Below are positions 34,801 through 48,747 of a stretch of DNA of 64,000 nucleotides, piece by piece (the first letter of the stretch is position 1; the number at the start of each line of letters is the position of its first letter). The DNA comes from Gorsachius magnificus (taxonomy: Eukaryota; Chordata; Aves; Pelecaniformes; Ardeidae). Made by a program: the position numbers and the translations under genes. The notes beneath the pieces were generated by a model. The model ran no database searches, was not told the DNA's origin, and saw only the letters and a program-made list of their open reading frames with translations. The DNA lies in assembly GCA_034008185.1 (NCBI GenBank), contig CM067081.1, positions 32,672,806-32,736,805 of the forward strand, given 5' to 3'.

Positions 34801-37800
34801 AAGGGCAGTTTGCAGAGCAGTGTGACTCTTCAGCTGACAGGGAAGGTAAAGCCTGAATGCCCCTTCTAGCCGTAGAAGAACTGCGGTATGGCTGAGGAGT
34901 TGAAATCGGTCCAAAAGAGCTGCTGACACAATGTGTATTTGAAGGAAGAGATGTTTTTACATAGCGCCTTATGAAAACAAACACGTACCTGACATGTATC
35001 TTGACATAAGATGCCAAAAGAAAAAGTCTTCCACGGGAAAGCGGTTATTATTTTCCCTTCCAAATGACCAAGTGCTTAGGAAAGGTGCCAAAAGATGTCC
35101 CTGAAGGCTGACAGTCTCTGTGCAATCATTAACCTTCAAGGGCTTGGGAAAGCAGCACATGAACTCCCCCAGTGTGAATTTCTGCCTCCTGTTTGGGTAA
35201 CAGCTGTATCCACCAAGCTGCAGCAGGCCAAGGCCACAGCACCAACCTGCGATCATCCATGCTGTGTGATGGCCAGCACTCTCCCTGGATTTGCCCTGTT
35301 TTACTGGGCTGATAAATTAGAGATGAGGTCTGGGTTTGAGGTCTGGACTTTGACCACCTGCAGCACTTGTTCCTTGGCATGGGTTCAGGCTGCCCTGTCT
35401 CCCTTCACCGAAGGTCTGTCCCTAAGGCAGGTTGTGTCACCTGAGCTCGGGACCAGAGATCTGTCCCTAGACCTCCTTTATTTGGCAGTTTAGGCCTTGC
35501 ACATGAGACCTGTGCATCATTGTCCTTTAAAGGCTGCAAGCCATGATGAAAACAGGGATGCTTGCTTTTCCACATGGAGTCTTTCACACAAGGGACCAGG
35601 TGTTACAGAGTTTTTCAGCTAGCAGGTTGGTATTGAGGTACATCTTCACACAGAAAAGAAAGGCCATGGAGGTATTACAGCTGGCTAGCTGAGATCCTAA
35701 AAGCAGTCTCGGGTTAGAGTGGGATGTTGATGGTCCTGTCTCATAGCTCAGTTAGGGCAGAGTCCAGGGAAGAGCAGAGATGTTGTTAGAAGAGCCTAAA
35801 TTCATAAAAGCACTAATCCAAAGAAGGACATGGGGACAACAAGAGGGTAATGTTTGAGGCAACATGGGGACAGGCCAGTGCAGGGCCAGCAAGATGGGTC
35901 AGGAAGAGTCCAAATCCAAGGGCTGAGGGTGACCAGGAAGCTCAGGAGCCAAGGCAGGAGCAAGATGGGATTGGTCTCAGCTGAGAGTAGGAGCTGAATA
36001 CCAGATGTCTGCACCTGACCTTAGCTTATTCACCCTCAGCTCCCCCTACAGGCAGTGGAGAGAGAAATAGCTCAGTGACACCAGAATCAGGGCAACGACA
36101 GACTGAACTGGGAAAGAAGTTTAGATGTAACTCTGCCACTCTACAGCTTCAGATGGTTTAACTTAATCCTGATGTTACTTCATACACAGCCTTTTCTAAT
36201 TTTTCAGCCTGCATTCCTTCAACTATGTCACCTGTGTAAGGCCAGCAGCAAGGAACTCCAGCAAAAGGGCATTTGCAAGTCAGTTGAGGTTGATACTGGT
36301 GTCACCGATGCTCATTTTCACATCTGACTTAAGAGAGAGTTGCAGTTTACCTTGCTCCATATCTTAGGGTAAATTTGCTGCTTAAACCTCTTTTTTACCT
36401 CAATTTCTCATCTTCAAATATTCACTTTCATCTTCTGCCAGTGTCACCTTGATGTCCATCACCTGGAGTTGTGACTGTGTCTCCCCTTTCCTGTTGTCTT
36501 GCTGTCCCTTCAAATTCACCACCAGGGTTGCATGGCTTGAAAAATACTAGCCAGCCATCACTGTCACCTGTGTTTGGCACATTTCTAAGTACAGAAGGAA
36601 ATAAAATATTGAGTGATAATAAGTGAAAATGAAACAAGGAGCAGCACAGCAGACCACCACAATGTTGAGGTTCTTGAAACATGAGGTTTTTTTCCTTGAA
36701 CCATTCTCATTTCACAAGATCATCCCTGTAACTACTGTGTAACCATGGGCAGTACCAGGCCCACAGCTATTTAACACAACACCGAGTCTTCTCCATAACA
36801 TATTAATTTGGATGATCTCTGACCAGTTTAAGCCGTGGCTGATTCAGATCCTGTACATCTCTGCTGCTGCTGGTTGCCATTCTGATAAACAGCAACAGAA
36901 TGAAAGGAAGAAAGCAGCATGGGCCCGCTCCTCCATTTACTAAATGTATCCTCAATAGTATTGCCGCTGTAATATATCTGTTACCAATCAATACTTGATA
37001 TAATTTTAGCAAATGGTGCTGGAGAAAGCCCAAAAAGCTAAAGCAGATCTTCATGTCAAGCAGGCAGCAGGAATAAAAGAGGAGAAAGCTCACATGGGAA
37101 GCAAAATGGAGATGTAACTTGTAGGTCCAACTTTGCAATGCTGACCTCGCAACCTCAAGTCCACCAGAGAGACATAGCAGCTCTGGGGAAAGAGCAGTTG
37201 TGACAAATGAGTTGGGGCTGCAGTGGTGGAAAGGGAATGGAAGGTTTCCCACTGTAACTGCATCATCACCTGCTGTGGAAACAGGCTCTCCACTGCCTGC
37301 CCTGAAGTTAGCTGCTCTCACAAGCCCAGACGAGGCCCCAAGCAAGGGTGTGGTTAATGATCTGCATCCTAAGCTGGTGAGTACTGGGTCTGCTCTGGTT
37401 TGCAGAGGAGGAGCTGTGTTCATACAACCCTGTTCTGTGCTGGAGTGCCCTGGCCTAAGTGGCTGTGGATGGAGGAGAGTGATGGAGATATTAAGTCCCT
37501 CATTGATCATTTAACTTCTGAGCTACGGTCTAACTCTGAAGCGGGTCTTGCCATGTAGCTTCACACGACAACCTTGTAGAGCCTCCTGTTTGTGTTTCCC
37601 TGAGCCCATGGGAACGGGACAGCCAGCTCTGCTGCTCTGCTGTAGAAGAAAGAGTTACATATGAAATCCCAATATGGAGTGGAAAGGTATAACCCAAGTC
37701 CACAAAGAAAGGGTAGGATACTGCTCTGAGTGCTTTCTCTGCCTGTGGATGCAGAGGGACTATGAACTAAGGGCAGTGGGACAGTTTTCCATTTTATGTC

Positions 37801-37971
37801 AGATCGGAAAAAGGAACAACTAGTCAACTAATGACCAGCTAGTAGTTAAGTGGCAGTCAATTCTTACAGTTTTCTTTCCTTCAATACAATGCCGGGGCAC
37901 TGTGTTGCACGATGGGAAATGCCTGGTGTGTCAGCGTAGGTTGCAGGGAGGAAGCAATGCTGCTAGATCAG

Positions 37972-38139
37972 AGATGGCCTCATCCCTGGAAACATTCAAG
38001 ACCAGGTTGGATGGGGCTCTGGGCAACCTGATGTAGTTAGCGGTGTCCCTGCTCACTGCAAGGGGGTTGGACTACATGACCTCTAGGGGTCCCTTCCAAC
38101 CCAAAACATTCTATGATTCTATGATTCTATGATTCTATG
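37972..38139 (+). mobile_element. CR1 LINE fragment with octamer tail
   Basis: A very short, strongly 5'-truncated CR1 3' end. It starts at CATCCCTGGAAACATTCAAG and ends with four tandem copies of ATTCTATG (38108-38139), the typical CR1 3' tail. It is close in sequence to the copies at 12 kb and 30.6 kb. Confidence 0.95.
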
Positions 38140-39253
38140 GTTGGCAGATCCGAGGGTCCAGGGTGCAACTGGAGCACAGTTTTGGACTGGGACAGGCCCT
38201 GTGGTGCTGAGCTACATAAGCATGACGTACAGCCCCCTCACTCTAGGGGCAGGAGGGTCTGAGGAGAAGCCAGATATGTATGTCTTGAGCTTGAGACTCT
38301 GCAGGACTGCTAGGGTCTGATTTTGCCTTTTTGCAGCTCAGAGTCAGGTTATTCAGGTTATTCATGACGTTTTTCAGGATTTCCCCTAAAATTTGAAAGC
38401 TATTTATATCCCAGCACTGAGGATGCTTTTGAAGGAGACCAGCTTTGTCACCTGGCAGCAGGGACTGGTCTGCAATCAGCATCAGGCTAAGCACACAGGA
38501 CTCTGCCACAGAATCTTTAAATCTTTTGATTCAAAACCTCTTTGGTGGCCAATTTAGCTGCGGGCAGCAATGGAGGGAAAAGGGCCAAGCAAATAGATGC
38601 CTAACTGCTCCTTTTGATGAAGTCCGACGTGCGACAGATAGATTGCACTTCCAGGTGGCAACGGGAAGAAGCCAGTGAAAGCTGAAAGAAGGTCTCGCTG
38701 GGCTCCGCAATGCAGGCCCACGGCTCAAGGTCCTCTCATCACTAAGCTTTTCCAGCACGTAATTCTAGAAGGAGCCTCTGGTAAAGGCTGTGTTCATCTC
38801 ATTATCAATTCAATTTTTGTGACAGCCCTGCTAGTGCTCTTAATTTCTTGTGTTAAAACAACAAATGAGATGACCCAACTGCAATCTCTAATAGGTATCA
38901 CGGGTCAGTAATCATTCATTTGTTATAGTGCCTCTCACCCGTAGGACGGAGATGAAAATTTGTCCTCCTAATGGCAAGAGCTGTAAATTAGTTTTATTCC
39001 ACTGTTAAATCTAGAAGCCTGAAAATTAGGATGACCAGCCCTTAGCCAGGAAGAAGAAAATGTGTCAGCTCAAGGGATTTTCTGCATTAGGCAAATAGGC
39101 AGCTCATAATCACCTATTAAACAGTCACAGCGGCTGTGTCCTGACACCCTTTGTTACTCTGAGTCGTGACTCTCCTGTTGCACTGAATGTGGTGAAACTT
39201 TCCAAGTCTCATGTCCAATTCTGGGCCAGTGACCCCACAATCCACTTCTAACC

Positions 39254-39668
39254 ACGGAAGAGCCTGGAGCACAAGTTTGATGAGGAGTGGCTGAGGGAAC
39301 TAGGGTTGTTCAGCCTGGAGAAGAGGAGGCTGAGGGGAGACCTTATTGCTCTCTACAAGTACCTGAAAGGAGGCTGTAGCCAGGTGGGTGTTGGTCTCTT
39401 CTCCCCATTAATAAGCAATAGGAGAAGAGGAAATGGCCTGAAGATGCACCAGGGGAGGTTTAGATTAGATATTAGGAAAAATTTCTTCACTGAAAGAGTT
39501 ATCAGGGAGTGGAATGGGCTACCCAGGGGATGTGGTCAAGTCCCCATCCCTGGAAGTGTTTAAAGAACAGGTAGACGACGTGCTTAGTGACCTGGTTTAG
39601 TAGTGGACATGTACAGTTGGTCTCTATGATCTTAAAGGTCTTTTCCAACCAAATGATTCTATGATTCT
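39254..39668 (+). mobile_element. CR1 LINE fragment, 5'-truncated
   Basis: Sense-oriented CR1 3' end. The frame includes [36 protein letters not shown], then [17 protein letters not shown], after which it is broken near 39530. It ends with AAATGATTCTATGATTCTA. Further CR1-like sequence (TCCAATTCTGGGCC) about 40 bases upstream suggests the element once began earlier and lost an internal piece. Confidence 0.93.
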
Positions 39669-39967
39669 AAGAGAAGTGAATATCTCCTGTAGGTGCTGCA
39701 CAGTAATTTCATCTTTCCCTGAAGATGGGGATGTTCAAGAGAGGGATGATGAATCACTCTGTGGAGGTACATTTTAGCTCCATTATTATGGGAGCTTCAG
39801 GTGAGTAGCCCAGATTTGACCATGTCTATCTTTAGACATGTACATTTAGGTGAGACAAATCCCACGCAAATTTATCTGATTATTTGTCACAGAGGTTTCT
39901 TCTGCTAAGTAATGCCATCCTTCTCCTTGAAGGCATTGCAAGCACCCTGGGTCTAAAAGGTGTTAGT

Positions 39968-40285
39968 CATAGAAACATAGAATCATAGAATACCAGGTTG
40001 GAAGGGACCTCAAGGATCATCTGGTCCAACCTTTCTGGGCAAGAGTATAGTCTAAACAAGATGGCCCAGCACCTTGTCCAGATGCATTTTGAAGGTGTCC
40101 AGTGTGGTGGAATCAACCAGTCCCCTGGGGAGATTATTCCAATGGTTGACTGTTCTCATGGTAAAAAATTTCCCTGTCATGTTCAGTCAGAATCTTCTCA
40201 GGTTTAACTTGTACCCATTACCCCTCATCTTTTCCATGTGACTCCTTGTGCAAAGGGAGTCTCCATCTTCTTTGTAGCCACTATT
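39968..40285 (-). mobile_element. CR1 LINE fragment of a third subfamily
   Basis: Antisense CR1 3' end. It starts with ATAGAATCATAGAATACCAG and GGTTGGAAGGGACCTCAAGG, followed by a distinct body that includes CAGCACCTTGTCCAGATGC and CCATGTGACTCCTTGTGCAA. It differs from the other two CR1 groups here and its - strand frame is broken, so it is probably older. Confidence 0.9.
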
Positions 40286-41043
40286 CCAAGTTAGCATGGA
40301 CTCTCTGTGGATTTGGAAATTGCAGGGTGAGCCAGGGAAATGAAGGGTTTTAAAGACAGATGGAAGCTATGCTGACAGGGGCATGAAGTTGCCTAACAGC
40401 TTTCATCGAGCAAGTAGCTGCCTGTGAAGTCTCAGAAACACTTGAGTGGCTCCTCCTGGGAGTCTGGGTGTCTCTCTTGCAGTAACTACACACGGGGTTC
40501 ATGCCTTTGGCCTGGCAGGCTGCACGAAACACCACACAGCCATTCCTGCTTGTTAAGCCTGGTCCCAGAGGTCTGCCCAGAGCTTTCCTAACCCTATACA
40601 AAACCAGAAGTGGGTGTAATGCTCACCCAAACTGACTCGGGCTGTCACAGGGGCATGCGGTTCCTCACAGCAAAGCCATGATGTTGGCCCCAGGGTCACA
40701 TCCTGACAGGGAGCTGGGACTGCAGCCAGGAGCTCAGCGGCTTGAGCCTTGGGCAGTGCAGCCATGCCCTCTCTTGCATGTATGCATGCTGGCCCGGGAA
40801 GGAGGTAGGCAACATGGCGGCATGAGAGACAGGGAGCAGACCTTCCCTCGGTGTCCCACCCCTGAGCCACCACACTTCTTCCCTCCAGCCCTGGCAGCTC
40901 TTTGGGAAGAAGGAGAGAGGTTTGTCCTAGGAAAGAAAGGCTGAAACGCCTTTGATGTGATGAAATGAGTGGCCTGTCATCTTGTTCAGTAACATGTCAC
41001 ACAGAAAACTCTATAAAAAGCTTTCTATAGAAAGCTGAAAATG

Positions 41044-41065
41044 CACACACACACACACACACAAA
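41044..41065. repeat. CA microsatellite
   Basis: About eleven perfect CA units, in the intron between two CR1 fragments. Confidence 0.85.
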
Positions 41066-41533
41066 AATCCACCCCATTCTCAAATCCTCAAAACCCGTAA
41101 GTGTATCAGGATAGTTGTACAAGTATTCACTTTTATGATGCGCAAGGTATGGAATATTGTTTCTTTGTAAGTTTGTAAGAACATGTATTAAGCTGCCTGC
41201 ATGGGGAGGACCTGGCTGAAGTTAAAACATAAAACCTTCTCACAAAACAAGTGAGGGTGTGAGGGGGGGACAGTAAAGGGCAAGAATGGCTTTGAATAAG
41301 AAATGTGGCACCTCTGCCCCCTTTCTCCAAGGCTACACTTGCACTGAAATAGGAAATTTTAGGATGGAGAGCCGGAGAGACCAGAGCAAATATGAAGAGC
41401 CAGAGCTGCACAGCCTACACCAATGGATTTCCAGCAAGAATCTCCCCGACTTTAAAAATAACTCGACTCTAGGATCTGTGGCTCTGTTGGGTGATGGGTC
41501 TCTAGCCTCTGCTTTGTTCATGGTTTCCCCATG

Positions 41534-41957
41534 GTCAGAGGGCTGGGACACCTATCCTGTGAAGAAAGGCTGAGAGAGTTGGGGATGTTCAGCTTGGAGA
41601 AGCAAAGGCCCTGGGGAGACCTGATTGCAGTATTTCAATATATAAACGGGGATTGTAAGAAAGATGGAGAGATATTTTTTACCAGGGCCTGTAGTGACAG
41701 GAAAAGGGGCAATGGTTTTAAACTGAAAGAGGGTAGGTTTAAACAGGACATAAGGAAAAAATTATTTATGATGAGAACAGTGAGACACTGGCATAGGTTG
41801 TCCAGAGAAGTTGTGGATGCCCCACCACTGGAAATGTTCAAGGTCAGACTGGATGGGGCTTTGAGGAACCTGATCGAGTGACAGATGCCCCTGCCCATGG
41901 CAGGGGGGTTGGGATGGATGATCTTTAAAGGTCATCTATGATTCTGTGATGCTATGA
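41534..41957 (+). mobile_element. CR1 LINE fragment, 5'-truncated
   Basis: Sense-oriented CR1 3' end. The frame reads [20 protein letters not shown], then [18 protein letters not shown], then RKKLFMMRTVRHWHRLSREV and LEMFKVRLDGALRNLIE, with many substitutions but few breaks. It ends with CTATGATTCTGTGATGCTAT. Confidence 0.94.
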
Positions 41958-44900
41958 TCCCTCCCACACGAGGTCAGAGAGGAGGTGCCAGCAGGCTAGG
42001 GGATACCAGGAGATTCCGCCCCCCCTGAAAGGGCAATGCTGCAGGAGGGGCTGCATGGAGACTGACTTGACGTCGCCTCCTCTCCTTTGTCTCAGATTTG
42101 ATGCATTTTGACAGGGTGGGCTGGAGGAAAAAAAAGAACACTGTTGTTCTCTGTTCTCTGCTCCTTTTGCAGGCAGAGCACTGCAAACTTGGGGCCCCTC
42201 AATACAGTACCTTTCCATAACCATGAATGTTAACTTAGAAGGTTTTTTGTTGGTTTTTTTTTTTATTTTTTCTTCATCGAAACTCTTTAAACTTTCACTC
42301 TGTTAACATAGGTAATTTTCTTGCTGTAGGTGGAACATTGTCTTCTCTGGCTAAGCTGAACCTCCCTTTCTGTTCTTTCTTTCCACCTCCATCCTCTCCA
42401 TGTGAAGAAAACTTCTAGAAGAACTATTCTTTGAGAAATTGAGGGGGAGGAAGAAGAAGGAACAGGCTATGATTTGCACAAAATTAAAAGAAGTATTTGT
42501 GATGCAAGCCAAATGTTCCCACAGAAATGTCCCTTTCCTTACTGCAAAGACTATATCAATGAAGCAGCAGCAGACATTGTACAAACTAAAAAAATTTCCC
42601 CAGACTTGCAGTTTTTCATGCCCAAAGCTAATGGTTCACATTGGTTTTCTGGATTGTTTTGTGATTTTTCCCTTTCTTAAGACTGACTGCACAAACTCAA
42701 GCCATACTTACAACTGACCATGGAATAATGATGAACTTTGTGTTGCCTTGTAACAGGGAGGCATTTTTCATTCAACACCACACTCATGTTGCAGGTACCC
42801 AGAGCAAAGGTAAGCTGAAAGCTCAGGTCTCGTTCACTTGTGCAGAAGGGACAGAGACGTGTCAGGGAAAAGAGGGTTATTCTTAGCCCGGCACGATTTG
42901 TTTTCCCCTCTTCTCTTCCTAATGCTCCTGAAACCTGAGCGTGACCTCCACCACACCAGGCCATTGTGGATGGTAGATGTGATTTTAGATGGGATTTTCC
43001 CCCCAGACACAGTTCTCAGAAGAAAGTCCTAACCAAAAATGAGGAGTATTTTATGGCTGATAGGTGATTGATACAGACATGTAGTCACAGACTCAGAGAC
43101 CAGACAAGGAGCCGGTGTCAGCAGCACTGGGTGCCCTATGCTCCCTCTTTGCTCCACCTACGTGGCCCAAACCCAGGATCTGAACTCAGCCATGACTTGC
43201 CTGGCATAGGCTTAATTACTCATTATCCTATGCTAGTTGCAAGAGCAATGTGACATAGACCACGGAGCAAATCCTCGTCCAGGGGGTGTATGTGGATGGG
43301 ATTGGAGACAAGCGTCCCACCAAGAGAGGCCGCAGCCTTGCCCAACAATCATCAGCTCACCCCTTCTCTCCTTCCAGCAGACCAGTCATGTTTGTGCCAT
43401 CCTCTGGCCCTCCCAGGGTGCGTTCCTGAAAGAGCAGTTAGTAAATTTAAATGTCATATAATTGTGATAGCTGGAGGTTGCCTGATGGAGGGGAAGCGTT
43501 TCGATTGTCTCGGGGTGGATTTGGTCTAATTATCTCAGATTACACCAGCAAATCTGCTCATCTTGGAGGCATGCTGTTACTGTAGTAACTTGTAAATGAA
43601 TATTGGATGATGAGTTATTACAGCCAGTCTGAACTGGAAAGTTTATGAGCACAGTGGGCAATAATTTATTCTTTTTTTTTTCCTTTTCCATATTAATTTC
43701 TTCCTCAGCGTGAATGTAAAACACAAAATCAACAGGTCAGATATAGGGCTTTTGTGAACTCTGCCTCCCCTATCAGACAGAACAGATGCAGCCTGGAACT
43801 ACTTTATCACTTTGCTTTTAATTAAAGCCTATAATGGTTTTGCACTTTGTTAACAGGCTTTATACAAAATACAAAGTGAATAAAGGATGAAGTGAATCTT
43901 CAGATAATTCTACATTTTGGATTATCTCTTTTATCTCTTTTTACATATGCAGGCCGTTCACTGCCTCACACAGAGCCACAACCAGCATTGCCCCATGAGT
44001 GATCTGGTGATAAACAGTAGTTACACACTTGCTCACTTCTGGAGCAAGAGCTGACAGCGTGTGCCTTGGCTGCCAACGCTTTCCCTATGTGGCTGAAGGG
44101 GATGGTGTTTAGAGGCATCACCCTTGCTTAAACAAGGTATAAAATCTTCTTCTAGTCCAAGGAGAAGAAGATAAACTTGTCCATGATCCAGTGCCTCAGC
44201 AGTTGCAATGCAACGTCAAATATTCTGTACTATGGTTTGTTGCCACTGCATTGCACCCAGTCCTAAAATGCAGCAAAGGGAATTCAAGTAGCAAATCAGG
44301 TCCTGAGGGCACATCCTACTCTCCAGCCTGGCATCTTCAGTATCCGTAGCAGCTACAGCCCTTCTGCAAGGCTGGGCAGTCTGCCAGGAGGAGGTTCAGG
44401 GTCCCCCAGAACCAAAATGGAGAGGGAAATTATCAGATTATCTCTAAACTACCAGCAGTGGAGGAAGCCCACATTTCTGACCTGCAGCTTCCCACCCTTT
44501 CCACCTCTGTTGCTGATGGTAGCTGTAACTCAGGATCCGGGGTCTGGATTTGTCCCTGGTAGCTGCCTGCACTTCAGGAAAGCTCCCTGTGGTGGAGGCA
44601 GAGTCTGTCTCCATTTCCTCCACGGTCACAGTGGGGACACTGGCTCCTGCACAACCAAAACAGCCTCAATTCAGCTCCTTGCTTCAGTGCCTCTGCAAAG
44701 GGCTTAGACGGTGCTGGCAAGAGCACCCTCATGGCTTCTCCTTGAGGAACAGGAGCACTTCATTGTCTTCTGTTGTTCCTTTTAAAAGCCCTTAAAAATT
44801 TCCAGGAAGCCAATGTTTCTGTCAGGGTGTCCCAAACCCAAATAACAGAGAGCAGAAAGGCAACGTGGGTAAGGGTTGCGAGCGTGGGTGCAGGATAAAC

Positions 44901-47900
44901 CTGCACTGAGCAAGGATACTCTGGACACTACGAGCGTGTCTGGTCCTATGCGTTCCCACAGTCATGGTCTCATACTGTCCTTACTCAAAGCTGGGTGCCT
45001 CTTTTCCTGTTGTTACAGATCTTAAGGCTGAGACTAATCCTTGGTTAAGCCCTTGGAGCAGGCACAGGGCAATTACCCCAGAGCAGGTGATGCAGATCAA
45101 CTTGCCAGCCTGCCAGACCTCCGCGGGTCCAGATGCTTCCACTTCATCCATTTTACCTCCATGCTTTTCATTTATTTTGGCTAGCAAATAACTGTGCCAG
45201 ATGCTCCACATGAATTGCTGGTGTGCATGGTTGTGCTTGTATCTGCTCAATGTATTTTAATTCCTCGAAGAAAGCACAGAAAGTGATCTCAGGTTACCTG
45301 CAGAGTAAGATCCAGCAAACACAGAAGATAAACCAGGATCATTTATCTGGATGTCCATGACCCGTTTGCAGCTTTGGCCGAGGGGCAGCGAGGTGGTGCA
45401 TCTCCCTTCAGCCTGAAAGACAAGATTTGATGTGGTCCCACATGGGCTGGGAATGGTTCATCAAATTTGGTTTTAAAGCAGTAGAGCTGGAGAGCATGAC
45501 CTTGCTCCACCCTGCTGGTGTCTTATGCCTAGATCTCTCTCAGAAAGCATCTAGGAGACTGAAATGCTTTAGTATGGATCCTGTTTATATTTCATTATAA
45601 TTACATTGTTTTCAATATAATGAAGAATGTCAAGTTTCTTGGTATTTTTTGCTTGCACTTCAAGACTGCATGACAGTTTATGTTGAAAACGCTGATTTTT
45701 GAAAAGCAAACAGGGATTTTTAATTTGAGAATTATGTCTTTCTTTCCATCTGGGATACATTTAAAATGCTGTTACATATTTTTGCTACATCTACCACAAA
45801 ACCAAATTTCTTTTTTCCAAAATACCTCCAAAAATATGTGGCTTCATCTAAAATTCAGGGTCCTCTGGTACCAAGAAATGTGGTGCTAAGTGCAGACATG
45901 TACTAAAGCGGCATTTTCTCTGCTCACTCCGAGGTGTGTAATTAGCATGAGGACAACCATTAACACATCCCGTGCGCTGTGTCACCAAGTCACGCCTGAT
46001 TATGTTGCAAAGTGAGATTAGCAAAATGAGCTTGAAGTTGTCCTCTCGCTGCCATTTGATAGTAGGGAAAACAAATCCTTCCACTGCCAAAGCTGCAGCT
46101 AATATTCAGTACTTAAGAAATTCAACCAATGCATTCATAATGAACAGGATTTTGTGTAATTAAAATTTTAAATAAATCTCCAACATGAGCCCTGGCTTGG
46201 ACTTCTTAATTTCAGATATGGAAGTACAGCTTTTGACAAAATAGTTTGAGGGTGGGGGTTTTTTTTCCCCTTCCTTCTCTTTTCTTTCATCTGAGAGATT
46301 TACAAAATCTCATTAGCATACTAAAAAATAGCAGAAGAGAAATTAAACGAAGACCAGGATTAAAAGACTCACTAGTTTCTTCATGTCACCTTTATAGTTC
46401 TTTTGAGCATCCGTCCCTGTGTGGTGGGTGTAAGTAACGTGGAGGTGGATATTTGTGGGTGGCAAAGCTTTTATGAGGCAGAAAGAAGCTGAGAATTATT
46501 GGAAGCATTTTCCATAGAGATGAGAAGAAGCAATCAGACCCTGAGAAGCTAGGGAAGAGGAGGAAGACGGTAAGAAAGCTGAATAAATGGCACGTTTCAC
46601 TGGCAAAGAAAAAGCCAGTTTGTTTCAAGAGAAACCCCGAAAGCCGTCATGGAGCTCTCACTCAAAGCATCCCAAAGCTGCAGGCCTGGGTCCCTCCTTG
46701 CCTGCAGAAATCTTTAGGTCAAAGCCCCAGATCCACCAAGTTCTCATGGCAGGCTTCCAGGTTGCTCACCTACCTGCAGGGTTACTGCATCCCTTGTCAC
46801 ACATAGGGTGATGGAGGAGATAAGTGATGGCAGGTTAGCAAGGAGGTCCTGTAACTGGGAGGAAGACCACGTTGCCCTGGAGAGCTGGGCTCCATTCATG
46901 CCTCTGTCTGGAAAGCCCTGTATGACACTGGAGAGTCATTTACAGCAAGCTGTTCATGGATAGCTTCCAGCCAGGTGATCTCTGCTCTTGAGTTGCTCAA
47001 CCTAAAGCCTTAGACCTGATTTGTGGCTAGTTTGATCACTTGTAGCTGCATCTCAGGTTAATGGAGGCTGGGTTTTGAAAATATCAAGTGCTCTATGAGG
47101 CAATGCTGCCATGAAAAATCAGGTGTTGTGTGATATAAACTGGGCAGCAGAATACGGTAAATACACTTGGATCATTAATCCCTCTGTGCCTAAATTCCTT
47201 GACCCTAAGATGGGGAATAATACTGCTGGTGTACCTTCGCTCTGCATCATAGGTATCAGCCAACAGATGCCTGGGATACACAGACAGACACAGCCACAGA
47301 AATGAGCCTCACAGAAGAAAGAATCCAGGATAAAATGAACTCCTAGAGCCAGTTTTAAAAAAAACCACGCAGTCTCAAATTTGGGGCTATTTTCACAAGG
47401 AAAGCAAAAATAAGCTCATAGTCAAAATGCATGGGCTTCCATCCCCCAAGTCCCACCCACAGAGAACTTTTTAAAATAAAAAAGATACCAGAATGGTTTC
47501 AGCTGGACAAAACAATGTGGTTTTCCCCACTGCATTTTTTCCCTTCTCAGAAACATTTTAAACCTGCGAGTGGTATGAGTCTATATATAAATAGGTGTGT
47601 GCGTAACTGTGTATATAATTTAATGTCTATTTTAAAGTCAGCCTGAATCAGGTGTTATCCCAAGCAACACCAGTTTTAGGGAGTTACACAGGATAGGAAA
47701 CCGGGTCTCGGCGTGGGGTCAGCCGTAGCAGGAGGCAGCCTTAGCACGGGTAGTGGGTTTGGTAGCAGGGGGTGTGAGCACAGCCCCTCTCAACCCCTGG
47801 CTCCTGCCGAAGGTGACAGCTGCCCTGAGCATGCACAGCTCCTACCAATTCTCCTCTAATCCAGCAAAGAAAGCTCTGGCTGAGGAGGAAAGAGTTTGGA

Positions 47901-48747
47901 TCTGCAGCAGGAGCAGATAGGGGTTCCCTCTTGGAAGATTAGGCTGCAGTGCCTCGGGGTGGGCTAAAGCTGGCTCTGGGTAGAGAGGGAGCACTCGCTG
48001 CTAGTTTGGGCTGGCTGGCATGTCCGATGGCTTTATTTTCATCTCTGCTGTTTTCTGCGTGACCCCGCTCAGAAGCGCTGCTGTGGTGGCTGTCAAACTA
48101 CACCATCGACTCCCCGAAGCAAATAGCCCAGCCCACGGGTGAATTAACGAGTGTTTGCAAAGTTGTGCGTGATCACTGGCTGAAATGCAGTTTGTGTAGA
48201 CGTGAGGTGTCTGGAAAAGGGTGATTATTCACAGCATCAGCTTTGCTGTCAGAAACGCTTATTGACTGGACAGCCAAGGAGTCCTTGGCCTCACTCCTTG
48301 GGATGTTCTCCTCAGCACACGCTGAGCTGCTCATGGGCATCTAAAAGGCTGGAGTTTTGCACATTATGTGCATTACTGTAAGTAAAAGTATCAACGAGGC
48401 ATCTAGGCTCCCAGTGTAACAGTGGGGAACACTGGGAAGTGCAAAAAGGTGACATTTAACTTTCACCGTGAAGACCTGAGCAGCATTTATTCTTCTACAA
48501 CATGGCAGTGCTACTCACCTCACTTTTGCTTCAGGTCATCAGGGTCTGGGTCCTCTCCCATGGGGTGGGAGGACTGGATTCAACCTTCCCTCACCCTGAG
48601 GGGTTTGCAGCAAGCAAATTCTCCATTTGTAAGTCAGGACTTTAATTGCAAGGCATTTGGCCACTCAGGGCAGTAGCCACCTTTGTTCTCCTGTTTGAAG
48701 CTGTGCCAATGTGCAGCAGAGAAGCAGGGCTTGAGGGATCATGGTGT

